Assembly (NCBI RefSeq): GCF_020463795.1
Contig: NZ_CP080025.1
Location: forward strand, 4,709,501-4,773,500
Length of the DNA stretch: 64,000 nt
DNA from: Echinicola marina
Lineage (GTDB): Bacteria > Bacteroidota > Bacteroidia > Cytophagales > Cyclobacteriaceae
Direction: 5' to 3'
Part shown: positions 17,321 to 25,596 of the stretch, one piece after another
How the letters are laid out: each line of letters starts with the position of its first letter
How positions within the stretch are numbered: position 1 is the first letter of the stretch
Program-made: the position numbers and the translations under genes
Notes under the pieces: model-generated
Databases searched by the model: none
Seen by the model: only the letters and a program-made list of their open reading frames with translations
What the model was told of the DNA's origin: nothing

Positions 17321-17434
17321 ATGCCTCAAAAATCTTCCTTAAAGCATAAAAAACAGCATAGTAGATATCACTATCCTGTTTTTTCGATTGGCATATTTAT
17401 TTTAATGGCCTTAAAGTTTATTCAATTACTCTAA
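17321..17434 (+). CDS. Candidate 37-residue membrane miniprotein
   Basis: An ORF from the ATG at 17321 encodes a strongly basic, His-rich N-terminus (MPQKSSLKHKKQHSRYHY) followed by one hydrophobic helix (about residues 19-37) ending at the stop. The last four bases overlap the 3' end of the convergent phzF-like gene. The clean basic-plus-helix layout is unlike random intergenic translation, but there is no family evidence. Confidence 0.35.
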   Translation: MPQKSSLKHKKQHSRYHYPVFSIGIFILMALKFIQLL

Positions 17435-18222
17435 ACTTCCAGAAATCCCTCAAAAATCTTAACGGCTTTTCCCAATATCTTCACCCTGTCCCCCATTAAT
17501 TCCAAATGCATTTCTCCTTCCCTTTTGCTGGCCTGATAAGCTTTTAATGCAGTTTTTCCTTCTTTTTTGTTCCAATAATCCATTAAAGCACAATGGGCAA
17601 AGCCTGTAACAGGATCTTCATTGATTCCTAAATTAGGGGCAAAATACCTTGAATAAATATCAAAATCATCATTTCCTTTGGCCGTAATAATGATCCCTTC
17701 ATCACTGTGCATCGCCAGTAAGTGAAACTCAGGCTCTACATACTCCAATTGATGAAAACTTTCCAATTCCAAAATCCAATTACCTTTCAATGACGCTGCA
17801 CCAATTACTTTCTGGCCAAAAAAATTGTCTGAAAAATAAGGATGATTCTCTTCTTTGGTCACCAGCAAGGGAAAATCCATTTGAATTTCTCCATCTACCA
17901 TTTTGACATTCAATTCACCACTTTTGGTATCAAAGGATATCACTTCCTTCTCATCTACCACCTCTTCTATGTAGAGCATAAAAGCACTCGCCAAAGTAGC
18001 ATGCCCACACAGGTCCACCTCTTTTTCAGGTGTAAACCACCTTAATTTAAATGATGCAGGGCCTGTTTGTTGTAAAAAAGCCGTCTCACTTAAATTCATT
18101 TCCGCAGCAATCAACTGCATACCTTCTTCTGCCAAGGGGCCTGGCAGCAAACAGACGGCTGCTGGATTTCCTGAAAAAGGAGTATCGGTAAAAGCATCGA
18201 TGGTGACAATGGGAAGTTGCAT
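17431..18222 (-). CDS. PhzF family isomerase-like protein
   Basis: The protein has 263 residues from the ATG at 18222. An upstream in-frame ATG at 18288 would overlap the pncA 3' end and precedes the family start QLPIVTIDAFTDTPFSGNPA. The catalytic Glu is E46 in MNLSETAFL, and the second-half motif is EDPVTGFAHCAL. The LCGHATLASAF block is also present. PhzF-fold enzymes isomerise or epimerise small metabolites; the substrate here is unknown. It follows pncA by 52 bases on the same strand, so it is likely co-transcribed with the NAD-salvage genes. Confidence 0.88.
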   Translation of the reverse strand: MQLPIVTIDAFTDTPFSGNPAAVCLLPGPLAEEGMQLIAAEMNLSETAFLQQTGPASFKLRWFTPEKEVDLCGHATLASAFMLYIEEVVDEKEVISFDTKSGELNVKMVDGEIQMDFPLLVTKEENHPYFSDNFFGQKVIGAASLKGNWILELESFHQLEYVEPEFHLLAMHSDEGIIITAKGNDDFDIYSRYFAPNLGINEDPVTGFAHCALMDYWNKKEGKTALKAYQASKREGEMHLELMGDRVKILGKAVKIFEGFLEV

Positions 18223-18274
18223 ATTTTTAGTTTTATGGTCTTCTATCAATTTAAGAATACTTTTATAAAATCTA

Positions 18275-18889
18275 TCAGGAAATATCATCGCTACTGAGCA
18301 AATTTGCCCCTGCTTTACTCATTTCCTTTAAAGCATTTTCCAGATCCTCAGGAGCAAGATTCACTGCTTTGGTAGCATCGGTCACCAAATTCACATCAAA
18401 GCCCTCCCTAATGGCATCCAGCACCGTGAATTTAACACAATAATCAGCCGCTAAACCTACTATGTATACATCGGTAATATCATGATCATGTAAATAATCA
18501 CTCAGGCCTGTATTTTCCTTTCGGCTATTATCATAAAATCCACTGTATGAATCTACCATGGGGTTGGTTCCCTTTTGGAAAACCTTTTTCCATTTTTCTC
18601 GATCCAAATCCTTATGAAACTTAGCCCCCTCGCTACCTTCTACGCAGTGAACAGGCCATAATACCTGCTCATCCCCATTTAGGCTAATGATCTCCCCTAT
18701 TTGTCTACCAGGATGGTTCTTTGCAAAACTTCTATGCACGGAAGGATGCCAATCCTGAGTAGCCACAATAAAATCAAATTTCTCCTGCAACTTATTGATC
18801 ACTGGAATAATCTGATCCCCTTCCTCCACCGCAAGGGTTCCACCGGGTAAAAAATCATTCTGTACATCAACAATTAACAGTGCGTCCAT
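18275..18889 (-). CDS. pncA: Nicotinamidase
   Basis: This 204-residue enzyme deamidates nicotinamide to nicotinate in the NAD salvage pathway. The catalytic triad is visible: D8 (IVDVQNDF), K106 (FQKGTNP) and C151 (LAADYCVKFT). The metal ligands are D46, H48 and H52 (DWHPSVH). The next gene upstream on the same strand is pncB, whose enzyme uses the nicotinate. The 100-base gap leaves room for an internal promoter, but none is obvious. Confidence 0.95.
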   Translation of the reverse strand: MDALLIVDVQNDFLPGGTLAVEEGDQIIPVINKLQEKFDFIVATQDWHPSVHRSFAKNHPGRQIGEIISLNGDEQVLWPVHCVEGSEGAKFHKDLDREKWKKVFQKGTNPMVDSYSGFYDNSRKENTGLSDYLHDHDITDVYIVGLAADYCVKFTVLDAIREGFDVNLVTDATKAVNLAPEDLENALKEMSKAGANLLSSDDIS

Positions 18890-18989
18890 AAACTTAATTT
18901 TTTAGATTTTCTTACTAATCAAATATTATTAGCGTCTCTCCTTCTATTCCACCGAGCTGCAAAACATGGCTACCTATACCTGAGCCTCA

Positions 18990-20465
18990 CTAGCTATAGT
19001 TTTTGGCCTGAAGTACCAGGTTCGTTCTAAGATGGTACAAATTCTCCTCCAATCCAACTGGATAGATATGTGGGTTGATCAATCTTTTGTGCGCTTTATC
19101 GAAACGATCCAGATTGGCCAAAGTAGCCTTCCTAATATCTTGGATTTTGGGACGAGTATAAACCTTCTCTCCTTTTTTGAAAATGGGCACTATGAGTGTT
19201 TTGCTCTCCAATGAATCCATTTTAATATTTTTTCTTTTGGTCGGATCATAAGGATCGATGATGGTCACTTCATCTTTTAATTCAGGTCCTTCTTCCAAAA
19301 AGATCATATCGGAAACAGCCTTCCCATTTTTATAAAACCGCTTGACATTATGATAACCTGGAATATTGATTTTTATGGATTGCTGAGAAACCTTGACCTT
19401 AGGCACCCAATTTCCTTCATTATCCTTTAATGCAGCCATTTTATAAACTGCTCCCAGTGCTGGTTGGTCATAAGCGGTCACCAATTTTGTACCTATACCC
19501 CAAATATCTATGGATGCTTCCTGCATTTTTAGAGATGACAAAATATGCTCATCCAGGTCATTGCTAGCAACTACCTTGGTCTCCGTAAAACCAGCCTCAT
19601 CCAACATTTCCCTGGCCACATTGCTATAGTAAGCCAAATCACCTGAATCTATTCTTACGCCTAATAGTTTCTTTCCTTTAGCCTCCAAGGCTCGCCCTAC
19701 CTTAATGGCATTTTGAACTCCCTTAATAGTATCATAAGTGTCCACCAAGAAAATACAATTATCCGGAAAAGCTGCTGCATAAGCCTCAAAAGCCTCTACT
19801 TCACTTTCGAAAGCCATAATCCAGCTATGCGCATGGGTTCCCGACACAGGAATACCAAAGAGCTTTCCTGCCATCACATTGCTGGTAGAAGAACAGCCAC
19901 CAATATAACTGGCCCTGCTAGCTGCAAGTGCTCCGTCAATTCCTTGTGCCCTTCTCAATCCAAACTCCAATACTGGATCACCCTTAGCCTCCAAAGTAAT
20001 CCTAGCCGCTTTGGTCGCTACTAAGGTCTGGAAATTAATGATGTTCAACAGAGGAGTTTCCAACAACTGACATTGTAATAATGGACCTTTCACCCTGATG
20101 ATAGGTGTATTAGGAAAAACCACTGCGCCTTCTTCCACAGCATCTACATCACAAGAAAATTCCAAGTCTTTGAGATATTGGATAAATCCTGGTTCAAAGG
20201 TTGGATCCCCATTTTCAAGCTTCATCTGGGAAAGGTATTCCAGATCATTATCATCAAACTTAAAATTCCTGCAATAATCTATCACATAATCTAAGCCTGC
20301 AGCTATTGTAAAACCACTTTGAAAGGGATTTTTTCTAAAAAACAGGTTAAATACTGCCTCTTGTTCTGCTTTGCCTGACCTCCAATAAGCATAGGCCATG
20401 GTCAATTGATAAAAGTCTGTCAAAAGGGCCAATGAGCCTTGATACAAATCCCTGGTAATCTTCAT
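18990..20465 (-). CDS. pncB: Nicotinate phosphoribosyltransferase
   Basis: This 491-residue enzyme converts nicotinate and PRPP to nicotinate mononucleotide. Family segments are GSLALLTDFYQLTMAYAYW near the N-terminus, EFGLRRAQGIDGALAASRA near residue 167, VSGTHAHSWIM near 207 and GVRIDSGDLAYYS near 270 for phosphoribosyl binding. Its ATG follows the stop codon of the upstream DMT permease with no base in between, which points to translational coupling. Together with pncA it makes a complete nicotinamide-to-NaMN branch. Confidence 0.95.
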   Translation of the reverse strand: MKITRDLYQGSLALLTDFYQLTMAYAYWRSGKAEQEAVFNLFFRKNPFQSGFTIAAGLDYVIDYCRNFKFDDNDLEYLSQMKLENGDPTFEPGFIQYLKDLEFSCDVDAVEEGAVVFPNTPIIRVKGPLLQCQLLETPLLNIINFQTLVATKAARITLEAKGDPVLEFGLRRAQGIDGALAASRASYIGGCSSTSNVMAGKLFGIPVSGTHAHSWIMAFESEVEAFEAYAAAFPDNCIFLVDTYDTIKGVQNAIKVGRALEAKGKKLLGVRIDSGDLAYYSNVAREMLDEAGFTETKVVASNDLDEHILSSLKMQEASIDIWGIGTKLVTAYDQPALGAVYKMAALKDNEGNWVPKVKVSQQSIKINIPGYHNVKRFYKNGKAVSDMIFLEEGPELKDEVTIIDPYDPTKRKNIKMDSLESKTLIVPIFKKGEKVYTRPKIQDIRKATLANLDRFDKAHKRLINPHIYPVGLEENLYHLRTNLVLQAKNYS

Positions 20466-21293
20466 CTATTTTGATCTTATATTTAATACTACACCAAACA
20501 GCACCAATCCCATTCCCAAATAGGTTAGCAAGTTAAAGGTTTCCCCGAAAAAGATAAAACCAAAAAACAATGCATATAGGATTCCTATATAATTTAGACT
20601 GGTAATCTTGGCTAAATTGGCGTGCTGGTAGGCCAAAGTCATATAGTATTGTGCCATTTGGGTCAACGCACCAATACCAAGCAGCAGTAACCAATCCCAG
20701 CCCCGTGGCATCACCCAGTTAAAATAACTCCATAGCCCAACAATAGGCAGGGTAACCAAAGGGAAATAAAATACAATCACTAATGGATGTTCAGAGCCCT
20801 TGAGTTTTCGGATGATATTATAAGCCAAGCCTGCAAAAAGACCTGATGAAACACCTATTAGGGTATATTCAATAGATATTCTTGGATCAAATCCCTCTAT
20901 AACCAAGACGCCACCAAAGGCTATAGCAAAATATAAGAACCTTTTAGGCTTAACCTTTTCCTTGACAATGAAGATGCCGAAAATAGTAGTGAAAATCGGC
21001 GACAAATATTGGAGGGTGACCGCACTGGCCAAAGGAATATTTTGTAGGGTATAAAAGAAGGTGATCAGCCCCAAAGCTCCTGAAGCACCGCGAAGAATCA
21101 ATAACTTTTTATTGTTGCCAAATAGAGGGACATTTTGCTTTTTCAAAATGACATAACTGGCTATCAAACTGAATAAAGACCGGAAAAACACCACTTCCAC
21201 GGCAGGTAAATGAGGTACATATTTTACCATCACCTGCATCATGGCAAAAAATATCCCAGCCAGCAACATATGCTGAACGCTTTTTTGGCTCAA
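20466..21293 (-). CDS. EamA/DMT family permease coupled to pncB
   Basis: This 275-residue protein has ten hydrophobic segments in two EamA repeats (RSLFSLIASYVILKK in the first; LGIGALTQMAQYYMTLAYQHA in the second). DMT permeases move small metabolites across the inner membrane, more often out than in. The stop codon directly touches the pncB start, so the transported compound may relate to niacin or NAD precursors; this is inference from context only. No signal domain or extra motif narrows the substrate. Confidence 0.85.
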   Translation of the reverse strand: MSQKSVQHMLLAGIFFAMMQVMVKYVPHLPAVEVVFFRSLFSLIASYVILKKQNVPLFGNNKKLLILRGASGALGLITFFYTLQNIPLASAVTLQYLSPIFTTIFGIFIVKEKVKPKRFLYFAIAFGGVLVIEGFDPRISIEYTLIGVSSGLFAGLAYNIIRKLKGSEHPLVIVFYFPLVTLPIVGLWSYFNWVMPRGWDWLLLLGIGALTQMAQYYMTLAYQHANLAKITSLNYIGILYALFFGFIFFGETFNLLTYLGMGLVLFGVVLNIRSK

Positions 21294-21367
21294 ATTTCTT
21301 CTTGGTTACGATGATCGATTGAATGTCCAATGGATAATTTGCCCAAATGGTTCCATGAACCCAGGAA

Positions 21368-22618
21368 TTATTTGGAGACAGTGATTTCCTTCGACACATC
21401 CGAGTCACTCATGGATGGAGGGTCGTTAGCTGTCTGCGGGGCCTCTCCTTCACTTTTTCCAGGTTTGTTGGTGATCATTCCATACATCATGATCAATACC
21501 GTCAAAACAATGATCTGCACAATGAGAGATTTATTGACCATGCCAATCATATTTTCAGGACTGATATACAGAAACAGTAAAATAGTAATCAAGCCTCTTG
21601 GTGCCACAAAGAGCAGGGGCTTCAGAGGAAGTCTACTGATTTTCAACTGGATAAAACGAATCGCAAATATCAGTATCACAATCCCAACGGCCCAGACCAA
21701 AGTAGAAGTATTGATAATTTCAGAGGTCTCCAGAAGGTACCCAAAAAGCAGGAAAAACAAGGACCTTATCAGGAAGGTGGCCTCAATGGTCAGCTCCTTG
21801 AATTTCATCACTTCCTTATCCAAAATTTCGGTGCGGAAAACATTGAAGAACTTAAGGTTATTCAGTTCATTGAGGTTACCGATCGACAAACCAAAAATCA
21901 ATATAAAAATCAATGCCGGTAAGTGGTACAAATAGGAAATGGCATAAATCAATATGGTCAAAAGGATAATCGGAACAAACTTCACGTGATGCTCCAACCT
22001 GCTCAGTAAAAACGACAAGCCTATGGTGGCCACAAACGAGATAATGCATATCACAATCAACTGAAACCCAAATATCCCAAAGGAATCCAAGCCTACGGTT
22101 TCATTCCTCATCATGAAGTTAAAAAACACAACCCCAATAATATCCGAAAGACTGCTTTCATAAATCACGAATTCCTTATTCCTCGAAGACAGGTTTCGTA
22201 CACTGGAAATGGCTATCGAACTGCTGATCACACATAAAGGGATAACGTTGATAAGGCTGTCCCGAAAAGTATAACCTCCATATTGACTAAAGACGTATGC
22301 CAATATAAACGACAAGGCCAGAAAAGGCCCTAAGGCTCCAAAAAACGACTTCCTGATCAAAACCAGTTTTGATTTATTCAGCTCCAGTTCCAAAGCCCCT
22401 TCCAATACAATAAGGATCAAACCGGTAGTTCCCAACACCGGCAAGATGGAAGACAAGTCCGGCAGTTTTAGCTCGAAGAGCATCGTTCCCTGCCTTACCA
22501 ACCAGCCCAACAGCAACAGCAGTATGACGGATGGGATTTTAGTTTTCTTGAAACTATAATCAAACAGGTATGCTATCAGCAATAAACTACAAAGTGTAAT
22601 TATGATTGTTGTGGTCAT
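21368..22618 (-). CDS. Cation:proton antiporter (CPA family), membrane domain only
   Basis: This 416-residue integral membrane protein has about 12 segments. The first half reads KIPSVILLLLLGWLVRQG and GTTGLILIVLEGALELELNKSK, as in NhaP/KefB-type exchangers. SSLSDIIGVVFFNF near residue 158 is the inverted-repeat core with a conserved Asp. The usual cytoplasmic TrkA-N/TrkA-C regulatory domains are missing; only a short hydrophilic tail follows. It would exchange Na+ or K+ for protons. A 74-base gap separates it from the downstream DMT gene. Confidence 0.88.
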   Translation of the reverse strand: MTTTIIITLCSLLLIAYLFDYSFKKTKIPSVILLLLLGWLVRQGTMLFELKLPDLSSILPVLGTTGLILIVLEGALELELNKSKLVLIRKSFFGALGPFLALSFILAYVFSQYGGYTFRDSLINVIPLCVISSSIAISSVRNLSSRNKEFVIYESSLSDIIGVVFFNFMMRNETVGLDSFGIFGFQLIVICIISFVATIGLSFLLSRLEHHVKFVPIILLTILIYAISYLYHLPALIFILIFGLSIGNLNELNNLKFFNVFRTEILDKEVMKFKELTIEATFLIRSLFFLLFGYLLETSEIINTSTLVWAVGIVILIFAIRFIQLKISRLPLKPLLFVAPRGLITILLFLYISPENMIGMVNKSLIVQIIVLTVLIMMYGMITNKPGKSEGEAPQTANDPPSMSDSDVSKEITVSK

Positions 22619-23125
22619 GCGTAATTCGATAAAGGTTTGGCTTCATAATATATTCTAATCATATTTTGAAGCAAATAAAAAGAGTCTCCCCTTTTCAACT
22701 GATTTTTCAAAAACTTCTATATTCTGATTATGAATCAATTAGTCCCATAATAGGGAAAATCGACTTAATCTTATTGTAATAATAGCTTAAAAGTTTGAAA
22801 AAAAGTTTCATGAGTCAAAAAAAGGAACCATACTCCACTCATCATCCAGCCAGATTTAACCCCAAAAAAGAAAGTCCAGCCTAATAATTGAATACACATT
22901 CTAACTTTTCAGAACATAGATTAAGTAAAAAAAGAAACAATATTCCTGCAGTCCACTTAAGCTTCTTCTTCAAGCAAAACAATTCAAATCAAGAACAAAC
23001 TTAGAGACTTACCCTAACTGTCAATCTCTAGTATTTTTCGTGGCCTCAAATTGTAACTTAATAGTCTAATAAAAACCAATGACTTATCGGATATGAATCA
23101 TAAAATAACCAAAGGACCTAAAAGA
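22619..23125. other. Intergenic region, 507 bases
   Basis: This lies between the antiporter start and the lolD stop, so it should hold the antiporter promoter. The sequence is AT-rich with no exact TAnnTTTG on the minus strand. A 24-codon plus-strand ORF at 22810-22884 (MSQKKEPYSTHHPARF...) is present but too short and unsupported to call. Nothing else stands out. Confidence 0.4.
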
Positions 23126-23806
23126 TTAGGAGGGGTTTTCCACTTCTTTTTCTTCTGAGATAATGATACCATCTTGCATGGTCAGCATTCTATCAGCCAT
23201 TTGCGCCAGTTCCTTATTATGGGTCACAATGACAAAAGACTGCCCAAAACTATCTCTCAACTTAAAAAACAGCTCATGTAAGGCTTCAGCACTATGGGTA
23301 TCCAGATTACCACTAGGTTCATCTGCAAAGATAATCTTAGGATCATTGATCAAAGCCCTTGCGACCGCCACCCGTTGTTGCTCTCCTCCACTTAACTCAG
23401 AAGGCTTATGAAATAACCGCCCTTCAATCCCCAGTAATTTGGCCAATTCCACTGCTTTTTTTCTCAATTGCCTTTCATCCTTCTTGGCAATCAGCCCCGG
23501 GATCATAATATTTTCCTCTGCTGTAAACTCCGGAAGCAGGTTATGAAATTGAAAAATAAACCCTATTTCCAAATTCCTATAAGCAGCAAGTTTATCACCT
23601 TTGAGATGACCTAAATTCTTATCTCCCACTATGACTTCACCAGCATCCGCATTATCCAAAGTTCCCAAGATATGCAGGAGTGTACTTTTACCTGCACCAG
23701 AGGCCCCCACTATAGAAACTATTTCTCCTGAATGGATGCTAATATCCACACCCTTAAGAACATGGAGATCGCCGTAATATTTTTGTATGCCAGTTGCTTT
23801 AAGCAT
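23126..23806 (-). CDS. lolD: ABC transporter ATP-binding protein, LolD type
   Basis: This 226-residue ATPase has Walker A GASGAGKS at 34-41, the signature LSGGEQQRVAVAR from 138, Walker B IIFADE at 158-163, and the MacB/LolD-type FQFHNLLPEFTAEENI segment near residue 85. LolD powers release of lipoproteins from the inner membrane for transfer to LolA. The permease (LolC/E) is not adjacent, which is common in Bacteroidota. Related FtsE/MacB-like ATPases are the alternative, but the sequence fits LolD best. A good promoter is present just upstream. Confidence 0.88.
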   Translation of the reverse strand: MLKATGIQKYYGDLHVLKGVDISIHSGEIVSIVGASGAGKSTLLHILGTLDNADAGEVIVGDKNLGHLKGDKLAAYRNLEIGFIFQFHNLLPEFTAEENIMIPGLIAKKDERQLRKKAVELAKLLGIEGRLFHKPSELSGGEQQRVAVARALINDPKIIFADEPSGNLDTHSAEALHELFFKLRDSFGQSFVIVTHNKELAQMADRMLTMQDGIIISEEKEVENPS

Positions 23807-23827
23807 GATCGATTATTTGAACAATTT

Positions 23828-23860
23828 CAAAGATAAAACTATTTAACGTATTAGTTCAAA
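23828..23860 (-). promoter_or_regulatory. Promoter of lolD (-7 TATCTTTG, -33 TTTG)
   Basis: On the minus strand TATCTTTG (23835-23828) matches the Bacteroidota -7 consensus exactly. A TTTG (23860-23857) lies 21 bases upstream of it, the expected -33 spacing. The predicted RNA start is about 15 bases before the lolD ATG. Confidence 0.65.
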
Positions 23861-23946
23861 AATGCATTTATTTTGGGAAAAAGAGGGTTAAAATCCTTGA
23901 ATAATCCCCTTCCACTACTTAACTTCGAGCAAAAATTTTCGCTAGG

Positions 23947-25164
23947 ATGAATATACACGAATATCAAGCTAAAGAAGTTCTAAAGGGTTATGGTGTTAAA
24001 ATTCAGGAGGGTATCGTTGCTGATACACCGGAAGCAGCACTAGAAGCAGCCAAGCAACTCAACGCAGAAACAGGCACCTCATGGTATGTGATCAAAGCTC
24101 AGATCCATGCGGGTGGACGTGGTAAAGGTAAAATTCAGGAAACCGACTCTAATGGTGTGGTTTTGGCCAAGAAGTTGGACGAGGTAACTGAAAAAGCTAA
24201 AAACATCCTAGGAGGAACTTTGGTGACACACCAAACTGGGCCAGAAGGCAAGAAAGTAAATAAAGTTCTCGTTGCACAGGACGTTTACTATCCTGGAGAC
24301 TCTGAACCAAAAGAATATTACCTATCTATCTTATTGGATAGAGCTAAAGGATGCAATGTCATCATGGCTTCTACCGAAGGAGGTATGGACATTGAAGAAG
24401 TAGCCGAAAAAACTCCGGAGAAAATCATCAAGGAATGGATCGATCCGAAAGTTGGCCTTCAAGGATTCCAAGCTAGAAAAGTGGCTTTTGCCCTTGGTCT
24501 ATCTGGAAATGCATTGAAGGAAATGGTGAAATTTATCACAGCCCTTTATAAGGCTTACGATGCTACCGATTCTTCTCAGTTTGAGATCAACCCAGTGCTA
24601 AAAACTTCTGATGATAAAATTTTGGCAGTAGATGCTAAAGTGAATTTGGATGATAATGCACTATACAGACATAGAGACCTTGCTGAACTTAGAGATCTAT
24701 CTGAAGAGGATCCTTTAGAGGTAGAAGCAGGAAAATCTGACCTTAACTATGTAAAACTTGACGGAAACGTAGGTTGTATGGTTAATGGTGCCGGCTTAGC
24801 CATGGCCACTATGGATATGATCAAACTTTCAGGTGGTGAGCCTGCCAACTTCCTAGATGTAGGAGGTGGAGCCAATGCCACTACTGTAGAAGCAGGTTTC
24901 AGAATTATCCTTAAAGATCCTAATGTTAAAGCTATCCTTATCAATGTATTTGGTGGCATCGTAAGATGCGACAGAATCGCTAGTGGTGTTGTGGAAGCTT
25001 ACAAGTCAATCGGTGATATCAGAGTACCTATTATCGTAAGACTTCAGGGTACCAACGCTGAAGAAGGAGCTAAGATCATTGACGAATCTGGATTGAAAGT
25101 TTCTTCTGCTATCACCCTAAAAGAAGCAGCAGAAAAAGTTCAGGACGTTCTTAAAAACGCCTAA
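23947..25164 (+). CDS. sucC: Succinyl-CoA synthetase (ADP-forming) beta subunit
   Basis: This 405-residue TCA-cycle enzyme subunit begins with the canonical [17 protein letters not shown]. The ATP-grasp domain covers about residues 1-235 ([20 protein letters not shown]). The CoA-ligase domain follows with [19 protein letters not shown] and [13 protein letters not shown], the site that faces the phosphohistidine of SucD. It forms succinate and ATP from succinyl-CoA with SucD, whose gene is not adjacent here. A terminator lies 20 bases past the stop, just ahead of a tRNA gene. Confidence 0.97.
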   Translation: MNIHEYQAKEVLKGYGVKIQEGIVADTPEAALEAAKQLNAETGTSWYVIKAQIHAGGRGKGKIQETDSNGVVLAKKLDEVTEKAKNILGGTLVTHQTGPEGKKVNKVLVAQDVYYPGDSEPKEYYLSILLDRAKGCNVIMASTEGGMDIEEVAEKTPEKIIKEWIDPKVGLQGFQARKVAFALGLSGNALKEMVKFITALYKAYDATDSSQFEINPVLKTSDDKILAVDAKVNLDDNALYRHRDLAELRDLSEEDPLEVEAGKSDLNYVKLDGNVGCMVNGAGLAMATMDMIKLSGGEPANFLDVGGGANATTVEAGFRIILKDPNVKAILINVFGGIVRCDRIASGVVEAYKSIGDIRVPIIVRLQGTNAEEGAKIIDESGLKVSSAITLKEAAEKVQDVLKNA

Positions 25165-25172
25165 AAATATCT

Positions 25173-25180
25173 TATCTTTG
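25173..25180 (+). promoter_or_regulatory. -7 promoter element (TATCTTTG) between sucC and tRNA-Arg
   Basis: This is an exact match to the strong Bacteroidota -7 element, 38 bases before the tRNA. A -33 TTTG is not clear. The predicted start point falls at the foot of the sucC terminator stem. Confidence 0.5.
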
Positions 25181-25183
25181 TAG

Positions 25184-25218
25184 CCGCTATGAGGACAGCC
25201 TCCTTATAGCGGTTTTTT
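25184..25218 (+). terminator. Terminator of sucC
   Basis: A 12-bp stem (CCGCTATGAGGA / TCCTTATAGCGG, with one G-U pair) and a 5-nt loop are followed by six T residues. The T-tract ends on the base before the tRNA. Confidence 0.8.
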
Positions 25219-25292
25219 GCGCGCGTAGTTCAACTGGATAGAATATCGGATTTCGGCTCCGAGGGTTGAGGGTTCGAATCCTTCCGCGCGTA
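25219..25292 (+). tRNA. tRNA-Arg (anticodon TCG)
   Basis: A full cloverleaf of 74 nt is visible. The acceptor stem GCGCGCG pairs with CGCGCGT (terminal G-U). The D arm is GTTC/GAAT. The anticodon stem TCGGA/TCCGA encloses loop TTTCGGC with anticodon TCG. The T arm is GAGGG-TTCGAAT-CCTTC and the discriminator is A. CCA is not encoded. It reads CGA (and, by wobble, other CGN) arginine codons. Confidence 0.95.
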
Positions 25293-25596
25293 CTGTACAA
25301 AGCCTGGTGAAAATTCATCAGGCTTTTTATTTTTTAGGTGTATTACTGCCTCTATTATTTTCACAGATCTCCAATTATCTGCGACGTGACAGCTCCCAGC
25401 AAAAAAAGTTTTTTTTCAAATTCGTGGTAATAAGGCAGTCCTCTCCTAGTCATTTATGGTTCTTCAAGTAATCTTTCAAACAAACTCTTTCAATTCCTTT
25501 CTTTTTATTTTTATTTCCTAATGATAAATTATATATTGAGGCAGAATTTATAGGAGGAGCAATTTCTCCTTTCCAGAAGCCTATTATATCATTACC
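25293..25596. other. Intergenic region, 304 bases
   Basis: It starts with the tRNA terminator. Near the phosphatase gene there is a short hairpin (AGGAG-CAATTT-CTCCT around 25553-25571) in the likely leader, containing the only SD-like sequence, some 30 bases before the ATG. No gene is seen. Confidence 0.4.
25300..25328 (+). terminator. Terminator of tRNA-Arg
   Basis: An 11-bp stem (AAGCCTGGTGA / TCATCAGGCTT, one G-U pair) with a 4-nt loop is followed by TTT, 8 bases after the tRNA. Confidence 0.8.

Noticed and set aside
21330-21935. 201-codon plus-strand ORF
   Set aside because: It is the antisense frame of the cation/proton antiporter, whose motifs are clear.
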